Below are positions 55,363-64,000 of a DNA stretch of 64,000 bases, piece by piece (within the stretch, counting starts at the first letter, position 1; the number at the start of each line of letters is the position of its first letter). The translations under genes were made by a program, and so were the position numbers. Under the pieces are notes generated by a model, which did not search any database, was not told the DNA's origin, and worked only from the letters and a program-made list of their open reading frames with translations. The stretch is from Pagrus major. Taxonomy: Eukaryota; Chordata; Actinopteri; Spariformes; Sparidae. The stretch lies in contig NC_133218.1 of the NCBI RefSeq assembly GCF_040436345.1, positions 4,838,484 through 4,902,483 on the forward strand. The letters are read 5' to 3'.

Positions 55363-55905
55363 AGGAACAGTTCACACTAACAGTCATTACCTTCTCACCT
55401 CCATGCTGATGGAAAGTCGGGTGAAGTTTCGTAGTCCACAAAACATTTCTGGAGCTTCACAGCAAAACATTGGGACTTGTTTTAAAAAGTCAGAAACAAC
55501 CGTAAAATGGCTCCATACAGCTCGTCCATCTTAATCAGGTTCTCCAGAAGCCTCCGAGATCAAATTGATTTGAATGCTAAAGCTTGTGCACCCATTTCAG
55601 ACAGGGTGAATGCTAACACTTTTAGCTTGGCCACTACAGTGGAGATTTCAGCTTTAAAAGGGTGTAAATAAAGTCTTTTCAAATTAATTTTGGATGTCAG
55701 GGCTTCCGGACGCATGATGAGCCTTATGGAGCCATTTCTTTCCCATTGTTTTTACTGTTTTAAAACTAGTCCCCATCCACTTCAGCTGTTTACGAGAACG
55801 CTGCAACACTGTTTTGCTGTGAAGCTCCAGAAATGTTTTGTGGACTACGAAACTTCACCTGGCTTTCCAACAGCATGAGGGTGGGTTGATAGATGTACTT
55901 ATACT
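55363..55905. mobile_element. TTAA-flanked foldback MITE
   Basis: TTAA on both sides (55359-55362 and 55906-55909). Long arms pair: GTGAAGTTTCGTAGTCCACA, AAACATTTCTGGAGCTTCAC on the left against GAAGCTCCAGAAATGTTTTG, TGGACTACGAAACTTCACC on the right. No ORF. Confidence 0.88.
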
Positions 55906-56389
55906 TTAAGACCTGTCCTCTATTTCACTGACGTATTGTCAAAATAAATTACATGTAGATATACTGTATAGTGAGACTTAAACTTAACATGGTCTGACGC
56001 TGGAACAGACTTGTGAATGTGTCTGAAAAGCATCTCGCTGTGTTCTTTAACTGGGTCATTTTCAAGGTTTATTTATTTATCATTCCACCACACAGGGTTG
56101 TACAACAAAACGCAAGCTGTAGGCTGGGTGCCTCAGGGTATTTTTTCATCCATTTTGCATGAATATACCTGGATTAGTGAGTTGAAATCTTTATTAATTT
56201 ACTTTTGTTTTTCCAAAACAGGTTATAATGCAATATTCATGATGCTCAAGGAAACATGGTCTGTTGTTTGGTACAAAGAAACTGTTTCATAGAACCTCAT
56301 GTGGAGCCAGAAGGACCAGAAGTCGATGAATTCTGCATGTACAATAGTACTGAGGTAAAAAATCATATTATAAGGTTATAATATGATTT

Positions 56390-56640
56390 TAAGGTTCAGT
56401 GTGTAGGGTTTAGTGGCATCTGCACTAAAGATCGCAACCAATGAACTACGCCTTATCTCATCCTCCATGAACGTGAAGGGACCCTTCACATGTATGTGAT
56501 GCTGTGATCCTACCCTCTCACTGAAGTTACAAAGTGCAGAAACAAGAGACAGAGACACCATTCACCCTATTACAAGACACTGTACCATCAACATTATTCT
56601 GAAGCTGTTATTTTAAGGTACGAAAAAGTTACATAATGCT
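56390..56640. mobile_element. fish MITE, AAGGTTCAGTGTGTAGGGTT family
   Basis: Starts AAGGTTCAGTGTGTAGGGTT TAGTGGCATCTG and ends GAAAAAGTTACATAATGCT, phrases of a common fish non-autonomous element. Exact ends uncertain. Confidence 0.55.
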
Positions 56641-56873
56641 GCTAAAGTCCAGTTATGTCCATGAGGACAGGTTCCATTGTACTCGGAAAAAAATGCCCTC
56701 CAACACGGGAAAGTGCAATGAAACGCCCATCCAAGCTGGAAGTCGGAAACTTGGGCAAGAGAGCAAGAGCAAATGCACTGGGACACTTTTAGATTGGACG
56801 TCAGAAATACCAACTCGGAAGTTCTAGCTACCAACACACATTGTTTTGGACCAATCATTGTCCTATGAGGAAG

Positions 56874-57325
56874 TCCTGGCAGTTACAGGCTTGATTTAGA
56901 TGTGACGACCAGCGAGAGAAGCAACAGTTCATGTGAAAACAACAATGGAAGCTCCTCAAGAGGTTAGCACAGATGCTGCTCAAGGCAAGGCAAGTTTGTT
57001 TATATAGCACAATTATATAGCACAAGGCAATTCAAAATGCTTTACATGGGCATAGAAAAGTATCTGTTATTTCAGATCTGGTGAATATTTCTTCATTGAA
57101 AGAAGAGCAAAGAACGACACTGAAGCTTTTCTCGAAGGAAAAGATGTTTCGCTCTTCTCCCAACTGGCTCCACTGGTGGCAGCACTCTCCTACTGTTGAT
57201 CTGATTAGTTGAAGTTAGCCCATGATAGACAGTGACAGACAGATGGTTCATCCAATCACCTGCCAAGTATTTGTTAAAGGTGCCTTCCCAGATTCAGCGC
57301 GGCAAACCATCTGGTGTGTCAGATC
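56874..57325 (+). pseudogene. second copy of RecQ-like helicase-bearing repeat
   Basis: Collinear with 4770-5197 (AGAGCAAAGAACGACACTGA; CAGATGGTTCAT; AAACCATCTGG). The frame LKEEQRTTLK is retained but the Walker A region is deleted. It is interrupted by a different repeat fragment at 56983-57060. Confidence 0.7.
56983..57060 (+). repeat. LINE-type fragment inserted in the RecQ-like repeat
   Basis: CAAGGCAAGGCAAGTTTGTT TATATAGCAC and GGCAATTCAAAATGCTTTAC are words of a very common fish retrotransposon 3' end. Absent from the 4770-5197 copy. Confidence 0.7.
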
Positions 57326-59929
57326 AACAGTAAATACTAAAGCCACAAATGTGAATTCTTGCTCAGTGTCACATCCACTTTTCCAGCAGTAACTAACTCC
57401 TTTATTCCCCAGTTTTCACTCGCTGTTGATAAATACATTTCACTGCATCACTTAGAAATATTATTAAACAGGACAGCGTGCAGGAAATTAATTTCTAAAG
57501 CCAACTGCATCCAGGCCTGTATCAGTCATGTCCCAGGGTGCCATGTGTGAAAATTAACATTTGATGATTTCCCTTTGCTCTCCTTCGTCTTCCATTAGCA
57601 ACACAACTTTATCGCTCTCAAGGACTGAGAATGTAAATTAGCAATCTAACTAACAAAGTATTATCAATCTGAGTGGTCTCTGTGGGGTTTTGTGTATTTT
57701 ATGAGACAGTGAAAACACTCTTCATTACTGCAATTCTATTACACTCAGCAAATCTCAGTGTGGTGCAAACTATGATGCTGCACACACATCCTCGGTATTA
57801 AGCACACAAATCACTGAGTGGCATTCAGAGGCTTCAGAGAAGAAATGGCAAGACGCTGTCACGTTGATGTAAGAGAGGAGTTTATTTTGAATGTCTCCAT
57901 CCACAGTGACGCCTCTCTCCCCTCTACCCTCTATCTCTGTCCACGCTGTCAGTCAGTTCATTTCTCTTTCTTGTGCCTGAGGTTGATGTCAGATACGGAG
58001 AGCAGCACATTAAAGTGGCGCACCTGCTCTCCTTTTCCAAAAGTTAAAATGAGAAATGGACTTAGAATACCAATAGCCGTAGATCAAATGAATGGCGGGG
58101 TTTTGGAGCGCCTTATCTCACTCAGTCAGTCAGCTTGGTGTTGGCGCTCGGTACAAAGACCCAGAGAGAGGACCATGGCCTCAGAGATCCTTCCAGCTAT
58201 CCCTCTGGCTGCAGAGGAAACATCTACACACACATATTAGATTAATATTTTGCTATTTTAATAGCTTTTTTAAAGAATTCTTCTATTTTCTGCTCATGTT
58301 GTGTTTGCCCAAGCCTCTGCTGTTAGACATTTTTCGAAAGGCGTTCATCCAGTTTTTGCAGCATTTTTAAGGGGGGAATTTGATTTTTAAGACAGAGCAT
58401 TAAACCCGCTAATCCCTATTTTCTGCTGCTGTCGCAGTGGAATGATTTCTGACAGGTATTAAAAAAGTAGGCCACTGTTTGAAGTTCCTTTTAAACAGCT
58501 CCAGCGTGTCCACATTTTGAACTCGGAGGTAGACTTTGAGAGTTTGAGCCACCAAAAAAAAACCCAAAAAACCTACCTAGAAATCTCTTCAGCTGTGTTG
58601 TGTTTAATCAGCCTTTCAATGGAAATTTTTAAAAAGGAGCCTCTTAATTTCCATGAAATTCCTCAGTTACTCCTCAGCGAGCGGGGCTTGATGGAGACGG
58701 CAGCTGTTGCTTGTCAACCAGAAATGTGATTAAGTTCTGAAATATTCGGTGTCGATTGAAGAACCCTCGGTGAGTCTTCACCAACAGCGACTCACGTATT
58801 CCCTTCCTCGTTATGCATCCTATGGCAGAAGAAATGAAAAGGGAAAATGATCTGCTTTGAATTGCTTCCTTTTAATCCTGAATTTAAATTATTGGGTCTG
58901 CACTTTTTCTTGCAGAGCAGCTTTCTTTCAGCAGTGATGGTGAAGAATATTACTCTGCACAAAGGGGAAGATGGATTATCATGCTGTATGCATGTTGAGT
59001 GAAGAAATGAGCTGTGAAGGTATATTTCCTTTACATTTCAATCTGTTATCAGTCCCATTACGCTCACACCTGATATCATTTGAAATGGTATTGTAGAGTG
59101 TATAACAATGTTATGTTTCATTTTATAAGAGAAGGATAAGCTTGGACTTGCAGTTCACCCTAATCACAGAACAATGTCACAAATACACAGAACAAATGAC
59201 TTCTCAGCTCATCTGAATCTATTCTGTCACAAATAAATATCCCGTTGAAAGCTTTCTTCATTGATTTGGCTGGAAAACATCTCATTAAAGACAGTTCAGT
59301 GGCTTCGTTTTCTTGTTCCTGCCAGGTAATTCTGCTAATAACTGTAAAAAAAAATTAAAAAATAAACCCTCTAATGACTAATATAAACTTCCGAGGCAAG
59401 CTGTAAATAATCACTGCACAATACTTCACAGTGAAAATAAAGCTCCACATAACACATTCCTCTCAGTTTCACAGAATGCTTTAGGAATAAATTATCACCT
59501 GGGGTTTCCTTGTTTTTCTAATGCAGGAATATGAGAAGACTTATAGAAGAACAACATTAAAAAAAGAATGGAAAATTATGAAAAATCCACCTCTAAGAAT
59601 ATTTCTGCATTAAGAAACACATGAACTTAAATCACTTAAATGTTGATCATCACATTTTTGAGTTCATATCGGACTTTAAAGAATAATAAAAGAGTTTAAA
59701 GCACTGCAGGCTCTATAAGGCTTACAATGCCAACATATTCATAATGACAGTGTTAACATTGCTCATGTTTAACAGGTATAATGATTACCTCGTGCACCAT
59801 CTTAGTTCAGTGTGTTAGCATGCTTACATTTGCTTTTAAGCACTAAACACAAACTCTTTTGCAAGTATACAAGGGCAGACAAATAAAACATTTGACCTGA
59901 GGATGGTTTTCGGCGAAAATGTAGGGGAG
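57326..59929. other. intergenic, possible conserved noncoding DNA
   Basis: No exon recognised. The parts 57540-57680 and 58600-58830 are unrepetitive and could be regulatory. Confidence 0.4.
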
Positions 59930-60310
59930 CACCTGAGTCATTCCGGTTCATCTTGAGGGGGACACTGACTATCAATGGCAATCCTTTCTATAGTTGTCAA
60001 GAGATTTGACACAAAACACTGTGGTCGCACCAAAGCCATCAGGATTCATCATCTGGGGATCATGAACGTCTGCACAAATTTTGGTGCCGATCCATCTAGT
60101 AGGTGTCGTGGTCCATCCATTCATCCATTGTCTTACACTTATCCAGGGTCGGGGCGCAATGGCAGCCGGGTAGGCAGGGTGTTCCAGTTGAGATATTTTA
60201 CTCAATAAGTGGAAAATTTGACCTCCTGGTGGCACTCGAGGAAAGCTAAGGGATCACAAAAGTGATAAAAATTCATCTTCTAGGGACCACGAATGTCAGC
60301 AGATAAAAAA
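59930..60310. repeat. composite LINE-derived repeats
   Basis: Includes CTATCAATGGCAATCCTTTC with ATAGTTGTCAAGAGATTTGA, typical fish retrotransposon 3' text. It is interrupted at 60111-60190 by the CCATCCATTCATCCATTGTC and GGGTAGGCAGGGTGTTCC tail of the LINE seen at 40850-41470. Confidence 0.6.
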
Positions 60311-60959
60311 AATTACAAAAGTGCACACATCCCCAAAAATGATTTATACTCGATGATGGACAGAAATACAAATGAAAAATTATAGATAATGTTCCTATGA
60401 ACATTTATTACCTCCATGTGACATTCTGGGCACATGCCTTTCTTCAGACATGCTACCAAGGCAGAGATGAATCACTCATGAAGAGATCTGCCTTTGATCG
60501 GTGGACTCTGCTTCTATGCTCCCTTTTTACTCCTTTTATCCCTTTATGTCTCGTGTTGCTCATGCCTGTAGGATGCACACACTGCCCTTTGCAGGCTCTG
60601 TCTGCTTGGTTGTTTGTATCACAAATCACTGTATCACACTGGACTTAAATCTTGTCTTTCAGAACCTCTTCGTCTTTGGTCAAGGTGAACAACTGTATGT
60701 GAACATATGTATAATATATTCTCAACCACCCAGTACACCATAACAGGATCAGTAAGGTAAAATAAACCATCATATATCATGGAATATTGTGGAGGGAAAG
60801 TTACTCAGCATGTAAAATAAACATGTGATACATAGTGAAGATGTACAATCAGGTCCTCTGATAAAACACCAGATATATATTTACATGTTTATGCTTAAAA
60901 ATGATATCAGATAGGTCAAATGCTTTGTACAGCCTAAAGTTTAATCAGAACAACTTGAA
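60311..60959. other. intergenic, no recognised gene
   Basis: No feature recognised. Confidence 0.5.
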
Positions 60960-61120
60960 TGTCTCATTACCAGAGCATCAGGGATGAACAGACCATGAAT
61001 GTCTCTGCACAAAATGGAAATGGTAATGCAGCCAGTCACTGTTGAGATATTCATATCCAGACCAACCAACAGACAGACAATGCCCTGCCTGGAGCCATGC
61101 CGTCATATGGCTAAAGGCTC
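60960..61120 (+). repeat. LINE-derived 3' fragment
   Basis: CACTGTTGAGATATTCATAT CCAGACCAACCAACAGACAG then TGGAGCCATGCCG and TGGCTAAAG: the recognisable tail of a fish retrotransposon related to 59930-60110. Confidence 0.6.
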
Positions 61121-63574
61121 ATCACTGTACACGATACTAAGAGTTTCAGTTTGATTGCAGTGTCAGCTATTTCTTTTGCAGTGCATATGGAATACAAAAA
61201 GAAGAGAAGCTTGCAGCTTCGGCCGTAAACTATCCCCATAAGACCACCAGCAGGCTGTGAATCTATACATATTGGTTTTAATGAGCATCCTCGACCAGGA
61301 CCTCTGCAGCTTCTGTGACAGCATTACTGGCAGTCAACTCAAAGTGAAAGTGTGAGAACTCTTACGCAGCTTTTTCAAAGGCAAGATGTTGCCGTCTTGC
61401 ATCATGCACATGCTGTACCCTGAGGTCTTTTTGCCTGTGATGATATCATCTTCCTTTATTCATTTGCATGGTGTGTTTCATGAGGTTTGGCATCAGCATG
61501 TGTACTGTAGAGCGGGGAATGTCTCTTTTATTTAAGTCTGTGCTGAAATACCCTCATCCAGCCTCATGCAAAAGACATTAGACCTCAAAGAAAGGCTTGA
61601 AATTGCACTTTATCTAACACATTTCAGCATTTCACCAGTGTTTCCTCACTCCTGTCAAAAATACTGCAGTGCCTTATTCATTCTCAATAACTTGGGACAG
61701 GTGCATTTATCCTAGTGTTCCTTTGCCAGGGTTGAAGGGAGCTGTAGGACACAGTGGATAAGAGGGAAAGGAGATTCTGGGCTGGTCACCAGTCTGTCAC
61801 AGGGCCGATTTCACATTTAAAATCAGAACAAAGGATACATTATTCTCCACTGGAATCAGCCGAATTTGCCATTTGAATCCAGTTTCCATTGGCTGTCGGT
61901 CTTCTTACACACAGTGCCAAGGAACAAATGTACAGGAAGAAACACATAGACACAGAGCTAAAACAAGGACAGCAAAGCCAAACAAAGACGAGTAAGCATA
62001 AGCATACAGTCTGTGGAAAGAGAAAATAAAACACTGCAAGGAAGCCCACACAAAAATTTGTACAACAAGGAAATTCTGCACAGGAATTACAAGACAGGAA
62101 TCAAAATCACACATTAACTGCAATCTATAATATACTGCTATTACTTTCCGAACAATGGCAATTTTGAAAAGACGTATTTCATTCACTGAAATCATAAAAG
62201 AAGCAATGCTGCTTCTTGACAGGTTTGTTTTTGTGAGAACCTTCTATCCCTGCCACAGGTATCGCCTCTCTTTGCAGGATTTAAAATTAATCAGCATGGT
62301 GGAATGAACGACCTTGGTTTATCAAACACTTCCTTGACATATTGGAATCAGGCTTGACATGGTGAGTCTTTTCAGTTGGAGATATACAAAGAACAGGGCC
62401 TGAACAGAGTGAATAATGCATTATGGTGAGAAATAGAAGTGAGATGTAAAGCAATGCAGAAAATAATGTCAGAATGCTGGATATGTGATGCCTCCCAAAG
62501 AGCCATAAGAAAGAAAATTACTAAAAAAATTACAGAAATAATTGTTTTCATGAACTAATTAAATGTTAATCTCTAAGTGTTTTTACCCTTGCAGTCGATT
62601 CATACAATCACATATTCTATACCATGACTGCCCAAAGTGGGGCCATGGGTCAGCCTAGTTTCTAGTGACAAACAATTACAATTTAATTAAGGAATTCTTA
62701 TAATCTTCAATGCAGTTTTATTTTTTGTAAAGGTAAAAATGCTCTTTAAATATCTATTATCCCTAATTATTAAATATTTTTCAGAATCTGTACAAGAGGA
62801 GCAAGGCTTTGTGCAGAAAGTCAGTCAGTTAAGGGTATGTGGAATCCAAGTAACATTTGGCACCCCTAGGCATCCCTTGGGTGCGCCCCTGTATCTGCCA
62901 TATTATTTAACTCACAACAAAAGAAAATTTGTTTTGAAAAAGGGTTTTGACACAAGATTAAGAAAATTCTACATACATTAAAATAAAAATGCATGGACAC
63001 AAACTGATATAATACGATCACGATCAGCAGACTGGCTTCAGGTACAGTCTCCAACAGTAAATATTGTGATTGGAAAGTCTAATTTAAGATTTAAGATCTC
63101 CATTTTAGTGGAATAATTTACAACAGATCCTGAAGTTCACTTCTGTAAGTATGCACTCTAGTATGGTTTTAGTTATTGTACTTTTGACTAATACATTGGT
63201 GCTTGTGACTAAATTACATCTGTAGATATATTGATTATATATTGTTCCCTTGTTATCTTTTTAAAGTTGTGCTGTTTATTATAATGTAAATTCCCTGTTC
63301 CCATATGTTCCCATATGAAAAAAATTAGGTTGAGATTATTTAAATGGATAGATATTTTTCTATAGTTGCTGTGTTTCTTTAAAATGTTTTTAAAATAGCA
63401 TTTTGGCAAGCTCAACACAGGTGAATATGATATGATATATGATTTTATACAAACAGTCTTCTTAATTTCATAATTTTATCTTATCTTATTTTATTTTATT
63501 TTACAATGCACCAACTTTACCAAATTAAAAGCCTTTCCCAAAAAGCACCAACAAAACAAATGCTTGTCTCCAGC
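61121..63574. other. intergenic, no recognised gene
   Basis: AT-rich. Short TTATC-like tail at about 63477-63500. No exon recognised. Confidence 0.5.
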
Positions 63575-63660
63575 CGGATAATTTGATTGGCTCGTAGATA
63601 TCGCGGAGCTCTCGTCCTTTCTCGCGATGCTGAAGATCCTTCCCAGTGAGAGGCAGATCT
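63575..63660 (+). promoter_or_regulatory. TATA-less promoter with TCTCGCGA element
   Basis: Contains ATTGG (inverted CCAAT) near 63587 and TCTCGCGATG near 63620, with a second CG-rich TATCGCGGAGCTCTCG just before. TCTCGCGA is a known core element of TATA-less housekeeping promoters. CpG content rises sharply here against AT-rich flanks. Confidence 0.7.
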
Positions 63661-63841
63661 TAAAGTGCATTCAGTTGCTGTTGTGGCTGGGAGGCAGCAC
63701 AGTCAGTCAGTCTCTTTGGTTGAACCCTTATTCAGCCTGAGGTGAAACGGGAGTCTTTTAAACTGCCCGACCAACCGAAAACAACTCTTGCCGCTCTTCC
63801 TGAACAAACTCCGACTCTGCACGACACCTTTAATTCCGCAG
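63650..63841 (+). other. probable 5' UTR exon of the next gene
   Basis: Follows the TCTCGCGA promoter and ends at a strong donor (TTCCGCAG followed by gtaagg, 63842). I see no recognisable coding start, so it is likely untranslated. Human synteny makes nox5, glce, paqr5 or kif23 candidates; the housekeeping-type promoter fits glce, paqr5 or kif23 better. The start site is estimated. Confidence 0.6.
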
Positions 63842-64000
63842 GTAAGGTTGCTAACGTTACGTCTTGTTGGCTCCCTCTGTCCAGACACTCATATGCAGTG
63901 CTAGCTGATATTTTCAGTTCAGTTTCACATCAGCAAAGCAACATTTAAATCCCGCCTGTGTTAGTTTCCTCTCTTGTCACACCTTCCCATCGTGAAACAC

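Noticed and set aside
63742..63948. Open frame MKRESFKLPDQPK across the last exon donor
   Set aside because: It reads through a strong gtaagg donor into intron; no recognised protein.

Overview
This is genomic DNA from a bony fish, probably a spiny-rayed (percomorph-like) teleost. Coding sequence is scarce, split into short exons with GT-AG introns and embedded in AT-rich DNA. The DNA is full of repeats I recognise as typical of teleosts: TTAA-flanked MITEs, LINE tails with TTATC or GAATT repeats, a tRNA-derived SINE and long GT/AT microsatellites. There are no prokaryotic features, CRISPR arrays or operons.

Two genes are complete at the coding level. Positions 4500-21450 (+) hold coro2b (coronin 2B) in eleven coding exons that join in frame to 476 codons. 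Positions 25937-31108 (-) hold anp32a (acidic leucine-rich nuclear phosphoprotein 32A) in seven coding exons that join to 254 codons. The two genes converge, as CORO2B and ANP32A do on human 15q23, so this is a conserved linkage block. Between them lie their 3' UTRs and two inverted-repeat elements.

Upstream of anp32a lie its promoter (two CCAAT boxes, a GC box, a TATA-like site), a roughly 0.5-kb tandem duplication in which only one copy carries a MITE, and then about 30 kb with no recognisable host exon. That stretch is mostly transposon debris: a three-deep nest of TTAA-flanked elements, an 829-bp foldback, a hAT-like element, a decayed LINE reverse-transcriptase fragment, a SINE, and a 70-bp perfect palindrome. 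Unrepetitive islands between them are candidate enhancers. At the right edge a TATA-less promoter with a TCTCGCGA element and an apparent 5'UTR exon ending at a good splice donor (about 63650-63841, +) mark the start of another gene. From human synteny, glce, nox5, paqr5 or kif23 are possible, but no coding sequence is visible.

The two genes do not share a pathway. Coronin 2B is an actin-binding WD-repeat protein of focal adhesions and neurites. ANP32A is a nuclear/cytoplasmic histone chaperone and PP2A-inhibitor family member. I found no convincing new biological system. The most unusual items are the nested elements with a paralogous empty site, a transposon that carries a start codon and splice donor on a protein-like exon, two dispersed copies of a decayed RecQ-like helicase Walker A fragment, an orphan CpG island inside anp32a intron 1, and the perfect palindrome.
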